Assembly: GCF_000622365.1 (NCBI RefSeq)
Contig: NZ_JASC01000013.1
Span: 496,001-560,000, forward strand
Length of the DNA: 64,000 bases
Origin: Sulfitobacter noctilucae
GTDB lineage: Bacteria; Pseudomonadota; Alphaproteobacteria; Rhodobacterales; Rhodobacteraceae
Direction of reading: 5' to 3'
Shown here in pieces: positions 35,856 to 44,912 of the stretch. The position numbers and the translations under genes were made by a program. The notes below the pieces were generated by a model. The model saw only the letters and a list, made by a program, of their open reading frames with translations, was not told the DNA's origin and did not search any database. The number at the start of each line of letters is the position of its first letter. Position 1 is the stretch's first letter.

Positions 35856-37352
35856 ATGTTGTGGTCATTGATTAAGATTGTCGTTTTCGTTGCCGCCATC
35901 GCGGCATTGGCTTGGGGTGCCGGTTATCTATTGGAAAGCCAGGGTGGCCTGCAGGTCACTGTGATGGGGACAGAATTCAACTTTGGTCCGCTGCAGTCTG
36001 TGATTGCGGTGATTGTTCTGATGATCGCGGTCTGGCTCTTGCTCAAGATTATCTCTTTGCTGGTGGCCACATGGAAGTTCCTGAATGGCGACGAAACGGC
36101 CATTTCGCGTTATTTCGACCGCAACCGCGAACGCAAAGGGTTCGAGGCTTTGTCCGAAGGGCTGATGGCGCTGGCCAGTGGCGAGGGCAAAGTTGCGATG
36201 GCCAAGGCGCAGAAGGCGGACAAGTATTTGAACAAACCCGCGCTAACCAATCTGTTGACCGCGCAGGCGGCAGAGCTTGCTGGTGACCGCCGCAAGGCGG
36301 AAGAGACCTATCGTAAGCTGGTGGAAGACGAGCAAACGCGGTTCGTCGGCGTACGTGGCATCATGAAGCAAAAGCTCGCTGATGGGGACACGGAGACTGC
36401 TCTCAAGCTTGCCGAGAAGGCCTTTGCGCTGAAGCCAAAGCATGTGGAAACAGGCGATACCCTGCTTCAACTCCAAGCCCAGAAAGAAGACTGGAACGGT
36501 GCGCGTAAAACATTGAGCACCAAGTTGAAGAATGGCCAGCTGCCTCGTGACGTGCATAAACGTCGCGATGCTGTTCTGGCGCTGTCCGAAGCGAAGGACA
36601 TCATCGACGACGGCACGGACATCGCAGCACGCGAAGCCGCGATTGAAGCGAACCGCCTGTCTCCTGATCTGATCCCGGCGGCGGTGATGGCCGCTCACAG
36701 CTACATTGACCAGAACAAGCCGCGCTATGCTTCGCGTGTCTTGACGAAAGCCTGGAGCGTTCAGCCGCATCCTGATCTTGCCGCTGCATTTGCCGCGATT
36801 GAGCCGGATGAGAAGCCCGCAGCACGGATCAAACGGTTCAAGGCACTCACCAAATCGCAGCCGGACCATGCCGAAACCAAGATGCTGAACGCAGAGCTTT
36901 ATATTGCGGATGAGGATTTCCCGAGCGCCCGCCGTGCGCTTGGCGATCTGGTGGAGACGAACCCGACTGCCCGCTCCGTCACCTTGATGGCTGCGATTGA
37001 ACGGGGGGAGGGTGCGTCTGATACGGTGGTTAAAGGATGGCTTGCCCGCGCGCTGACAGTGTCACGCGGGCCGCAGTGGATTTGCGATAACTGCCAGAAC
37101 ATCCATACTGAATGGACGCCGATCTGTGGCAACTGCAAAAGCTTTGACACGCTAAGCTGGAAGACGCCGCCGATGGCCGAAGTTGCGATGCCCGGTGGTG
37201 TGCAGATGTTGCCGCTGATCGTCGGCGCGGTCGAGGATAAATCAGGAGCAGATGGCGCTGGTGCTGTCACCACCCGCAACGATATCGAAGATGTGGAATT
37301 AATCACGGACCCGCCAGAAGATCAGTCGAAAGCGGAAACAGCGAAAGTCTGA
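35856..37352 (+). CDS. hemY: HemY-like TPR membrane protein with zinc ribbon
   Basis: HemY-type protein of the haem locus (not the oxidase of the same name). It has two transmembrane helices (about 5-25 and 42-65), then tetratricopeptide-like helical repeats to about residue 390. A short C-terminal Cys4 module follows: CDNC and CGNC about 16 residues apart, in DNCQNIHTEWTPICGNC. This resembles the rubredoxin-like metal site that docks to the TPR of LapB. The 498-residue length includes an acidic tail. The exact role in haem synthesis is unresolved. It begins 13 bases after mic60; caiD converges with a 2-base gap. Confidence 0.85.
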   Translation: MLWSLIKIVVFVAAIAALAWGAGYLLESQGGLQVTVMGTEFNFGPLQSVIAVIVLMIAVWLLLKIISLLVATWKFLNGDETAISRYFDRNRERKGFEALSEGLMALASGEGKVAMAKAQKADKYLNKPALTNLLTAQAAELAGDRRKAEETYRKLVEDEQTRFVGVRGIMKQKLADGDTETALKLAEKAFALKPKHVETGDTLLQLQAQKEDWNGARKTLSTKLKNGQLPRDVHKRRDAVLALSEAKDIIDDGTDIAAREAAIEANRLSPDLIPAAVMAAHSYIDQNKPRYASRVLTKAWSVQPHPDLAAAFAAIEPDEKPAARIKRFKALTKSQPDHAETKMLNAELYIADEDFPSARRALGDLVETNPTARSVTLMAAIERGEGASDTVVKGWLARALTVSRGPQWICDNCQNIHTEWTPICGNCKSFDTLSWKTPPMAEVAMPGGVQMLPLIVGAVEDKSGADGAGAVTTRNDIEDVELITDPPEDQSKAETAKV

Positions 37353-37354
37353 CG

Positions 37355-38140
37355 CTACTTTCCTTTCCAGACCGGATCACGCTTTTCTGCAAAAGCCCGC
37401 GCGCCTTCAAGCTGGTCTTCGGAAGCATAAAGGGTGTCGACAGTTGGCAGCTGACGCTTTGTAATCCGGTTCATCGCGTCCTGGAACTTTGAATCCTCGG
37501 CATCGCGTACGATTTCCTTGATCGCAGCATAGACAAGCGGCGGGCCAGAGGCGAGCAGACGGGCCAGTTCCCATGCGCGGTCCAGCAATTGACCGGCTGG
37601 GAGGATCTCATTGATTAGACCCCAGCCTTTGGCCTCGTTTACGTCAAACCAGCGCCCTGTCAGCAAAAGTTCCATCGCGATATGATAGGGAATGCGCTTG
37701 GGAAGCTTGATGCTGGCGGCATCGGCAACGGTGCCGGAGCGGATTTCGGGAAGGGCGAATGTCGCGTGTTCTGCGGCCAAGATCATGTCTGCGGACAGCG
37801 CCAGCTCAAGCCCGCCCCCGCAAGCGATGCCATTCACCGCAGCGATCACTGGCTTGTTCAGGCCGCGCAGTTCTTGCAGGCCGCCGAACCCACCTAGGCC
37901 ATAATCGCCATCGACAGCATCGCCATCAGAAGCGGCTTTGAGATCCCAACCGGGACAAAAGAATTTATTGCCGCCGCCAGTGATGATCGCAACTCGCAGG
38001 TCGGGATCATCACGAAAGCCGGCAAAAACCTCGCCCATCAGTACGGATGTTTTCAGATCAATTGCATTGGCTTTGGGCCGGTCGAGCGTAACTTCGAGGA
38101 TCGGACCTTCGCGGCGAGTTTTGACGGGTGAGGCGGACAT
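37355..38140 (-). CDS. enoyl-CoA hydratase/isomerase family protein, CaiD-like
   Basis: Crotonase-fold enzyme of 261 residues close in look to carnitinyl-CoA dehydratase CaiD. It has FFCPGWDLKAAS (oxyanion-hole segment, about 58-69), VNGIACGGGLELALSADM (about 101-118) with the conserved Gly-rich turn, LPEIRSGTVADA, and the C-terminal SEDQLEGARAFAEKRDPVWKG tail. ATG 38140 starts MSASPVKT. It lies 10 bases downstream of an ADP-forming acyl-CoA ligase and two genes after an acyl-CoA dehydrogenase. This suggests catabolism of a carnitine-like or other short acyl compound; the substrate is inference. Confidence 0.85.
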   Translation of the reverse strand: MSASPVKTRREGPILEVTLDRPKANAIDLKTSVLMGEVFAGFRDDPDLRVAIITGGGNKFFCPGWDLKAASDGDAVDGDYGLGGFGGLQELRGLNKPVIAAVNGIACGGGLELALSADMILAAEHATFALPEIRSGTVADAASIKLPKRIPYHIAMELLLTGRWFDVNEAKGWGLINEILPAGQLLDRAWELARLLASGPPLVYAAIKEIVRDAEDSKFQDAMNRITKRQLPTVDTLYASEDQLEGARAFAEKRDPVWKGK

Positions 38141-38150
38141 TGTATTCCTT

Positions 38151-40181
38151 TCAGCGGGCCAAACGCAAAAGTGCATCGGCTGCGATGGCATCGGTTGGTG
38201 TGCAGATAAGTGGGTTGATCTCTATTTCTTGCAGGTGTTCGGCATGTGCAACAGCAAAGGCTTCGACGGCCCGGATGGCTGTCAGTATTGCGGGCATGGA
38301 GACCGGGGGTGCACCGCGATACCCCGAGAGGCGCGGGGCAATTCTAAGACTGTTTAGGGCGTTTGTGACTTCGGCCTCGGTGACAGGCAGCAGAAGGGAG
38401 ACGCTGTCTTGCAAAAGTTCTGTATGGGTGCCGCCCGCGCCAAGTGTCAGCAGAAATCCATGCGCAGGGTCGCTTATCACACCGATCAACAGTTCGAGTA
38501 CCGAGTTGCCGATCATTTCTTCGATCAAGAAACCGGTCGCGTTCATCGACTGCGCCGCGGCACAAGTCTCTTCGCTGGTTGTCAGGTTAAGCACGACGGC
38601 CCCGGTCTCGGTTTTGTGCGCGATCCCTTCGCCTTTAAGCACCTGTGGATACCCTACTGCCGTCGAACAGTCTCTAACACGGGGCAAATCGCTGCATTGA
38701 CGAGAACGTGGTATGCGCAAACCGTATTTCGCCAAAGCTTCTTTGGCCTCGGCTTCGCTGATCAGTTCTGCTGATTGAGGTGCGGACGGGAGCAGCACCG
38801 GCAGTGCCGAAGCTGCCGATGGCCTGGCCGCGATTGCGCAAGCTGCCAACGCTTCAGAGAGGCCGGAGAAGGGAACGATATCTGACGCTAGAAAATCAGA
38901 GGCGACCCCTTCCGGCATCAGTTCCGGCAGGCTTGCTGCCACTGCATAGAGACTGCCTGTCTGCTTTGCTGCCTCCTTGACCGCCTCGATCACGCAGTCC
39001 CAATCGGAAGGGTCGCACAGATCGGCGCGGGGGAAGTCAACGATCAGGATCGTGATGGCCACATCGGAGTCGGCCATCGCAGCAAAAGTGCGGGTCATCG
39101 CAGGCACATCGCGCCAGATGTATGTGTGGTAGTCCAAAGGATTGGCCAAAGCGACGCGGGAACCAAGCGCTGCGCGGAGGTCGGTCTTTTGTCGATCGTT
39201 CAATGCCGGAAAGCTGAGCGGCAGGGTTACGGCGGTATCGGCCGCAAGACTGGCCTCGCCGCCGGAGCAGCTTATCGTTGCGACGGTGTTTTGCGGTAAA
39301 CGTCCAGCGATATGCAGGAGTTTTAACGTTTCCAGAAAAGTTGAAAGGTCATCAGCGCGCAGGATGCCAAGGCGGCGCAACAAGGCGGCGGCTCCAGCAT
39401 CTTGACCGGCAAGAGATGCCGTGTGCGATATTGTTGCGCGTCGTGCCTGATCGGATCGCCCGACCTTAATTGCGACGACAGGTTTGTTTAGTTCGCGTGC
39501 CTTGGTTGCCAACGCTTCGAATGCACGCAGATCGCCGATGCCTTCGATATGAAGCCCAAGTGCGGTGACACGCGGATCCTCCAAGAGGGCCATGCCGATT
39601 TCCGAGATACCTGATTGCGCCTGATTGCCCGCCGTTACGACATAAGCCAACGGCAAGGCACGTGACTGCATGGTCAGGTTGATCGCTATGTTCGAGCTTT
39701 GCGTGACAATAGCAACGCCACCCTCGACACGTCTGCCGCCGTGCTGATCCGGCCAAAGAAGCGCACCATCCAGGTAATTGATAAAGCCATAACAATTTGG
39801 CCCAAGGACCGGCATTTCGCCCGCTGCATCAAGCAAATCAGCCTGTAGATCTGCCCCGAATGTGTCCTCTGCCTGCGCTTCAAGAAAACCGGAGGCAAAA
39901 CACACCGCGCCACTCGAGCCACGTTGTGACAGGGCGGCAACGATGTCGATTGTTGCCTCACGATTTACGCCGATGAATGTGGCGTCCGGTGCGGCGGGCA
40001 GGGCGTCGACGCTGCGAAAGACAGGATATCCTTCGATGCTCTCTGCAGTCGGATGTACCGGCCAGATATCGCCTTCAAACCCCATTCGCGCAGACTGCAT
40101 AACAACCTGTCTGCACCACGCACCGCCCCCAACGACGGCGATTGACCGGGGCCGTAACAACCGTTTGAGGTCACGCGTCAT
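38151..40181 (-). CDS. ADP-forming acyl-CoA synthetase (acetate-CoA ligase family)
   Basis: A 676-residue fused alpha-beta ligase. It has an N-terminal CoA-binding domain (SIAVVGGGAWCRQVVMQSA, about 13-31), two succinyl-CoA-ligase-like flavodoxin domains with SHTASLAGQDA (phospho-His, about 253-263), and a C-terminal ATP-grasp domain with LKGEGIAHKTETGAVVLNL. Such enzymes activate acetate, propionate or larger acids to CoA thioesters with release of ADP. The ATG shares one base with the acyl-CoA dehydrogenase stop, so the two are translationally coupled. The substrate is unknown. Confidence 0.88.
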   Translation of the reverse strand: MTRDLKRLLRPRSIAVVGGGAWCRQVVMQSARMGFEGDIWPVHPTAESIEGYPVFRSVDALPAAPDATFIGVNREATIDIVAALSQRGSSGAVCFASGFLEAQAEDTFGADLQADLLDAAGEMPVLGPNCYGFINYLDGALLWPDQHGGRRVEGGVAIVTQSSNIAINLTMQSRALPLAYVVTAGNQAQSGISEIGMALLEDPRVTALGLHIEGIGDLRAFEALATKARELNKPVVAIKVGRSDQARRATISHTASLAGQDAGAAALLRRLGILRADDLSTFLETLKLLHIAGRLPQNTVATISCSGGEASLAADTAVTLPLSFPALNDRQKTDLRAALGSRVALANPLDYHTYIWRDVPAMTRTFAAMADSDVAITILIVDFPRADLCDPSDWDCVIEAVKEAAKQTGSLYAVAASLPELMPEGVASDFLASDIVPFSGLSEALAACAIAARPSAASALPVLLPSAPQSAELISEAEAKEALAKYGLRIPRSRQCSDLPRVRDCSTAVGYPQVLKGEGIAHKTETGAVVLNLTTSEETCAAAQSMNATGFLIEEMIGNSVLELLIGVISDPAHGFLLTLGAGGTHTELLQDSVSLLLPVTEAEVTNALNSLRIAPRLSGYRGAPPVSMPAILTAIRAVEAFAVAHAEHLQEIEINPLICTPTDAIAADALLRLAR

Positions 40182-41341
40182 CAGGCCCCCAGCGGACGCA
40201 GCAAATCACGCGAGATGATATGACGCTGAATTTCCGAAGTACCGTCCCAGATTCGCTCCACCCGTGCATCTCGCCAGAAGCGTTCGATGGGGAAATCATC
40301 CATCAATCCCATCCCTCCGAATATCTGCAAAGTTGTGTCTGTAACGCGGGCTAGAGCCTCGGAAGCATAGACCTTAGCCGAGGCAATCTCGCGGTTGGCA
40401 GGCAATCCTTCATCCAATCGCCAAGCAGCAGCAAGGGTCAGCCAGTCGGCGGCATCAATCTCGGTGATCATATCGGCGATCTGGAAGGACACGCCCTGGA
40501 ATTTGCCAATCTGCTGTCCGAATTGCTTGCGCTCGGCCGCGTAGTTCAGTGCGTAGTCAAAGCAGCGCCGCGACCGTCCGACAGAGAAAGCCGCAACCGT
40601 CAGGCGCGTGGCGTAAAGCCACTCGTTCATCACGGCAAAACCGCCATCGACTTCGCCCAGAACCTGTGCATCCGGCAGGCGGCAGTTATCGAAATAGAGG
40701 ATACAGTTTTTGTACCCCTTATGGCTGACGGAGTTATAGCCATCGCGCACCTCGAACCCCGGCGTGCCGCGGTCGATAAGAAAGGTAGTGATACGCCTTT
40801 TGGGACCTTTGGGCGTTTCATCGACGCCGGTGGCGATGAAAACGATAAAGAAATCGGCATGCTCTGCGCCCGAAATGAAGTGTTTGGAGCCGTTTACAAC
40901 CCAGTCACCGCCATCACGCACCGCGCTACACTTCATGCCGCGCACGTCCGACCCCGCATCAGGCTCTGTCATAGCAAGCGCGTCCATGCGTTCACCCCGG
41001 ACAGCAGGCAGAAGATAGCGTTCACGTTGTTCAGCGTTGCAGGCCATCAGGATGTTTTGGGGCCGGCCAAAGAAATGCGTCAGCGCCATGGAACCGCGGC
41101 CTAATTCGCGCTCGACCAGTGTGAAATCCACATGTGACAGACCCGCACCGCCGACCTCTTCGGGGAAGTTACAGGCATAGAAGCCCAGATCGATGACCTT
41201 CTGTTTGATCTCTTCGCCCAAGGCCTGAGGCACCTGCCCGCTGCGCTCGACATCTGCCTCATGCGGATAGATTTCATTCTCCACAAAACTGCGCACAGTC
41301 GAGACGATCATCTCTTGTTCATCGCTAAGGCCAAAGTGCAT
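40181..41341 (-). CDS. acyl-CoA dehydrogenase family protein
   Basis: FAD-dependent acyl-CoA dehydrogenase of 386 residues, with DALAMTEPDAGSDVRGM (FAD/substrate signature, about 124-140), GSKHFISGAEHADFF, RKQFGQQIGKFQ and a C-terminal RIWDGTSEIQR. In the MCAD-type alignment the catalytic base is Glu in that last motif (Y-E-G-T); here the residue is Asp366, an observation worth checking. It is the first gene of a leftward operon with the acyl-CoA ligase and the CaiD-like enzyme, and is divergent from the polysaccharide island. A crotonobetainyl-CoA reductase-like role is possible. Confidence 0.9.
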   Translation of the reverse strand: MHFGLSDEQEMIVSTVRSFVENEIYPHEADVERSGQVPQALGEEIKQKVIDLGFYACNFPEEVGGAGLSHVDFTLVERELGRGSMALTHFFGRPQNILMACNAEQRERYLLPAVRGERMDALAMTEPDAGSDVRGMKCSAVRDGGDWVVNGSKHFISGAEHADFFIVFIATGVDETPKGPKRRITTFLIDRGTPGFEVRDGYNSVSHKGYKNCILYFDNCRLPDAQVLGEVDGGFAVMNEWLYATRLTVAAFSVGRSRRCFDYALNYAAERKQFGQQIGKFQGVSFQIADMITEIDAADWLTLAAAWRLDEGLPANREIASAKVYASEALARVTDTTLQIFGGMGLMDDFPIERFWRDARVERIWDGTSEIQRHIISRDLLRPLGA

Positions 41342-41421
41342 TCGGGGTCGTTCCTTTTGTGATGTCTTTGCCGACCTTAGGCTGATCGCTGTGAAAATCT
41401 ATCCGCAAAATACAACAGATG

Positions 41422-41436
41422 TTAATCAGCTGTTTA
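41422..41436 (+). promoter_or_regulatory. near-consensus CtrA box before the CmcI-like gene
   Basis: TTAA (41422-41425), seven bases, TTTA (41433-41436): seven of eight consensus bases with correct spacing, 34 bases before the CmcI-like start. It also lies in the promoter region of the divergent acyl-CoA dehydrogenase operon. It is weaker than the three perfect boxes. Confidence 0.3.
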
Positions 41437-41470
41437 CCGCTATCGGGTCAGAACAGAAGGGGAAGGTTCG

Positions 41471-42157
41471 GTGCAAAAGTGCCGGATCACAAGTGAATGC
41501 AGCAGAAAGCCAGGCATGATCCGATCGTTCAAGACACCTTTTACGCGACCACAGCTGGGGGCGTATCATTCTGGGGTGATGCAATATCACTACCGGGATA
41601 TGATGTGTAACAAATCGCCTATCGATATCGCCCTGTATCTTCACCTGATCCACGCGGTCCAGCCCGGCAGTTTTATCGAAATCGGAACAAAGTTTGGCGG
41701 CTCGGCCATGATGTTCCGCGATGTGATGCGGATGTACGGGATGGATACCCAGGTGGTCTCGATCGACCGGAGGCCACCCGACGTGGATGATCGCTTTGAT
41801 GGTATTCGATTTGTCGAGGGCGACGTGATGGCGCTTGATCGCACGTTTGTCGAAAACGGGCTGTTTGACCTGCCGCGCCCCTGGGTTCTGTCAGAAGACA
41901 GCGCGCATACTTTCGAGGCCTGTATGGCAGTACTCGACTTCGGGTCGAAACACCTGCGGCAGGGCGAATACCTTATCATGGAAGACAGCGTGTTGGCAGA
42001 GCTTGATCTGGCAGATCGCTTTGACGGTGGCCCAAGCCGCGCGATTAAGACCTATCTGAAAGCCAATCCCAACGTCTATGAGATCGACACCAGCTACTGC
42101 GATATGTTTGGCGTCAATGCGACGACCAATCCCAATGGCTATTTGCGGCGGATATAG
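41471..42157 (+). CDS. CmcI-family methyltransferase/hydroxylase-like protein
   Basis: A 228-residue protein of the cephalosporin-hydroxylase (CmcI) / rhamnosyl O-methyltransferase family. IEIGTKFGGSAMMFRDVM (about 70-87) is the SAM-binding glycine loop, IDRRPPD the acidic strand-2 end, and VLSEDSAHTFEACMAVL resembles the metal-binding region. GTG 41471 has GGGGAAGG ahead; ATG 41516 is an alternative start, 15 codons in. It begins a rightward unit with an FkbH-like protein (1-base gap) and a sulfotransferase. Likely it methylates a sugar or a small precursor; which one is unknown. Confidence 0.75.
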   Translation: MQKCRITSECSRKPGMIRSFKTPFTRPQLGAYHSGVMQYHYRDMMCNKSPIDIALYLHLIHAVQPGSFIEIGTKFGGSAMMFRDVMRMYGMDTQVVSIDRRPPDVDDRFDGIRFVEGDVMALDRTFVENGLFDLPRPWVLSEDSAHTFEACMAVLDFGSKHLRQGEYLIMEDSVLAELDLADRFDGGPSRAIKTYLKANPNVYEIDTSYCDMFGVNATTNPNGYLRRI

Positions 42158-42158
42158 A

Positions 42159-43967
42159 ATGGGACTGGCAGAAGCGATCGGCGCAGGTTCGGTGTTTCAG
42201 GAAGACATCCGTCTAGTGATCTGGGACCTGGATGAGACGTTTTGGGACGGAACGATGACCGAAGGGGGCATGCGTTACCGGATGGATCACCACCAGCTGG
42301 TGATCACCCTGGCCGAACGCGGGATCATGTCTGCCATCTGCTCCAAGAACGATGCGGGGCTAATTGAGGCCGAGTTACGCGAGCGGGGTCTTTGGGACTA
42401 CTTCATTTTTCCGAGCATTGATTGGAGTCCGAAAGGTCCGCGCATTGCGGCGATGCTGGATCAGATAGGTCTGCGGGCGCAATCGGTACTCTTTCTGGAC
42501 GATAATCCGATGAATCTTGCTCAGGCGGTACATGCGAACCCGGGGCTGAACATCGGACCGCCGGAAATGATATGTACCTTGGCAGATGCACCGCACTTGC
42601 AAGGCAAACCAGACCCTGAACTGCGCAGACTGGCGCAATACAAGGTAAAGGAACGCAAGGCTTCTGCTGCGCAAGTGGTTGAAGGCGATGCCATTGCACT
42701 TCTGCGCCAATCCAATGTGCGCGTGTATATCGAATACGATGTCGAAGCGCATTTGGACCGCGCGATCGAGTTGATTAACCGAACGAACCAGCTGAATTTT
42801 ACCAAAAAACGTTTGCCAGATGACCTCGCCACCGCACGAGCGGAGCTGTCCGCTCTGCTTGCGCTGAATACAACAGATGCCGGGCTCATTCGCGTATGCG
42901 ATGATTACGGGGATTACGGTTTTGCCGGATTCTACCTGACGGAACGACTGCACAATGTGCGGCGGATGAAGCATTTTTGTTTCTCTTGCCGCACCTTAAA
43001 TATGTACGTCGAACACTGGACGTATGATTTCTTGAACAGACCGCCAATGCAGGTGGTAGGCGAGGTGCTGTCAGATGTGATGAACGATCCGGTGAAGGTC
43101 GATTGGATCACGCCGGCGGCTATCAGCGACATATCCGGAAAAGCGCCTTCTGCTCTACGATTCGACAACATCTTTGCGCGCGGCGGCTGTGATCTTGCCA
43201 GTCTGATGCATTACTTTGCGCTGCACAGCGATCACATACATGAGGAATTCAATCAGCCGCTGAATGGTCAGATGTTTCGCCGTGATCATACCTCTTTCCT
43301 GATGCCGGCGCTGGGCGATCCCTTGACCGAGGAAGAGATGTGGGCAGCCGCGTCACTAGGATACGGGCGCGCAGATTTCCAATCTGATTTGACGAATTTG
43401 ACGTCGGGGCGGAACTTGTGCTTCCTCAGCTGTTGGGCAGACGCCGATATTCCGGTCTATCGCCACCGGGCAACAGGCTTGCGTTTGCCCTACTGGCTGG
43501 TGGGGGCGCAGAACCAGAACCTGATTGCACGCGCCGAACTGCGGGAAGCTGTTGCGGAAACCGACATACAGCGGCAGAGGCTCAACGTGCTATGCCGTGA
43601 TTTCGAGCATGAGGGGTTGCTGGGCGACGCCGAGATGCTTGAGCGGTATACCACGATTCTCGACGCCATACCTGACGATGTGCAGATCATTCTCGTACTT
43701 GCCCCATTGCGTGGTCCGCTACATTTCCAGAACCCCGAACGTCCGGACCACCCGCATCACAAACGGCTGAACGCAGTCTTGCGCCAGGTTGCGTCAGGCC
43801 GAACCAATGTGATGTTGCTGGATCCCGCTGACTTCATTGAAGGTGCGGAGGATATGATCGATCTGAATCATTTCAAGCGGCCGGTCTTTCACCGGATGTA
43901 CCGCGCTGTTCTGGATCATTTGGGGGCAGCCGCTTTGGGAACAGATCGGAAGGTGATCGATGGCTGA
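42159..43967 (+). CDS. FkbH-like HAD protein with C-terminal SGNH-like region
   Basis: A 602-residue protein. The N-terminal HAD phosphatase domain has DLDET (23-27) and SVLFLDDNPMNL (about 108-119), the FkbH signature. FkbH proteins load a glyceryl unit from 1,3-bisphosphoglycerate onto a carrier protein and dephosphorylate it. A GNAT-like middle part follows (about 170-330; NRTNQLNFTKKRL is typical of FkbH). The last 230 residues are extra and end in DLNHFKRPVFHRMY, which resembles the D-x-x-H block of SGNH esterases. No carrier protein gene is in view. ATG 42159 lies just after the CmcI-like stop. Sulfotransferase overlaps the end by 8 bases. Confidence 0.7.
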   Translation: MGLAEAIGAGSVFQEDIRLVIWDLDETFWDGTMTEGGMRYRMDHHQLVITLAERGIMSAICSKNDAGLIEAELRERGLWDYFIFPSIDWSPKGPRIAAMLDQIGLRAQSVLFLDDNPMNLAQAVHANPGLNIGPPEMICTLADAPHLQGKPDPELRRLAQYKVKERKASAAQVVEGDAIALLRQSNVRVYIEYDVEAHLDRAIELINRTNQLNFTKKRLPDDLATARAELSALLALNTTDAGLIRVCDDYGDYGFAGFYLTERLHNVRRMKHFCFSCRTLNMYVEHWTYDFLNRPPMQVVGEVLSDVMNDPVKVDWITPAAISDISGKAPSALRFDNIFARGGCDLASLMHYFALHSDHIHEEFNQPLNGQMFRRDHTSFLMPALGDPLTEEEMWAAASLGYGRADFQSDLTNLTSGRNLCFLSCWADADIPVYRHRATGLRLPYWLVGAQNQNLIARAELREAVAETDIQRQRLNVLCRDFEHEGLLGDAEMLERYTTILDAIPDDVQIILVLAPLRGPLHFQNPERPDHPHHKRLNAVLRQVASGRTNVMLLDPADFIEGAEDMIDLNHFKRPVFHRMYRAVLDHLGAAALGTDRKVIDG

Positions 43968-44844
43968 CGCAAAGTTATTTTCAAACCTGTTTCTGAGCGT
44001 GGGAGCGATGAAAGCCGGGACCACATGGCTTTATGCTGTGTTGGCCCGGCATCCCGCCCTGCATTTCGCGTTGGAAAAGGAAATCCACTATTTCTATCAC
44101 CGGTATGTGAACCCGGAACAGTTAAGCGAAGCCTACCGTTTGCGCGAAGCACGCAATAGGTATCTGTTTCGTTTTGACCCGTCCAAAGCCAACATAGATG
44201 CGGTACGGGCCAACCTGCATTGGGTCAGCGCATATCTGGGTCGCCCGGTAGATGATTATTGGTACCGGAACCTTTTTCAGATGCGCGACCATCAGGTCTA
44301 TGCTTGCGACTTTTCCAATCTGCACGCGCAACTTCCACAAGAGGCATGGCCACAGATCGCAGCGAAATGTGACCGTCTGCGGGTTCTCTATACCATGCGC
44401 GATCCGGTGAAACGGCTTTGGAGCCACACGAAATTCCATCTGCAACTTACCGGACATTTGGACAAGCTGGAGATATGGGGACCAGACGAGTTTTTGGAGT
44501 TTGTCCACCGCCACCACATTTGGGTGAATGCGGAATACGGTCAGATTCTGCGCAATCTGCATGGGGGGCTGGCTCCTGAAACACTGAAGGTGATCTTTTA
44601 CGAGGATTTGCATAAGGATCAACGCGGCACATTACGCAGTATAGAATCCTTCCTTGAGCTATCTCATTTCGATTATCCGCAAGCGATATTGGACAAGAGG
44701 TTCACAGAAAGCGTGAAGTACGAAATGCCCGGGTTCTTTAGGGAAATTTTGCAGGATGATGTGCAGCGTATTTGCAAGGAAGTGGAAGCAGAAGGGTATC
44801 ACGTGCCTGCGTCATGGCGCGCAGAAGCACCCATCGCTGCTTAA
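43960..44844 (+). CDS. sulfotransferase (PAPS-dependent)
   Basis: A 294-residue sulfotransferase-fold enzyme with the 5'-phosphosulfate loop GAMKAGTTWLY (15-25) and the 3'-phosphate-binding TMRDPVKRLWSHTKF (about 146-160). It transfers sulfate from PAPS, probably to a sugar hydroxyl given the surrounding genes. No signal peptide, so it acts in the cytoplasm. It is third in the CmcI-FkbH-sulfotransferase unit and overlaps the FkbH-like gene by 8 bases. A second, different sulfotransferase converges on it 68 bases downstream. Confidence 0.88.
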   Translation: MADAKLFSNLFLSVGAMKAGTTWLYAVLARHPALHFALEKEIHYFYHRYVNPEQLSEAYRLREARNRYLFRFDPSKANIDAVRANLHWVSAYLGRPVDDYWYRNLFQMRDHQVYACDFSNLHAQLPQEAWPQIAAKCDRLRVLYTMRDPVKRLWSHTKFHLQLTGHLDKLEIWGPDEFLEFVHRHHIWVNAEYGQILRNLHGGLAPETLKVIFYEDLHKDQRGTLRSIESFLELSHFDYPQAILDKRFTESVKYEMPGFFREILQDDVQRICKEVEAEGYHVPASWRAEAPIAA

Positions 44845-44912
44845 GGTCTGATTTAGCTGACATCTTTAATACTCTTTGGCAGACAAAGGGACCTAACGGA
44901 GTACCGCTTAGG

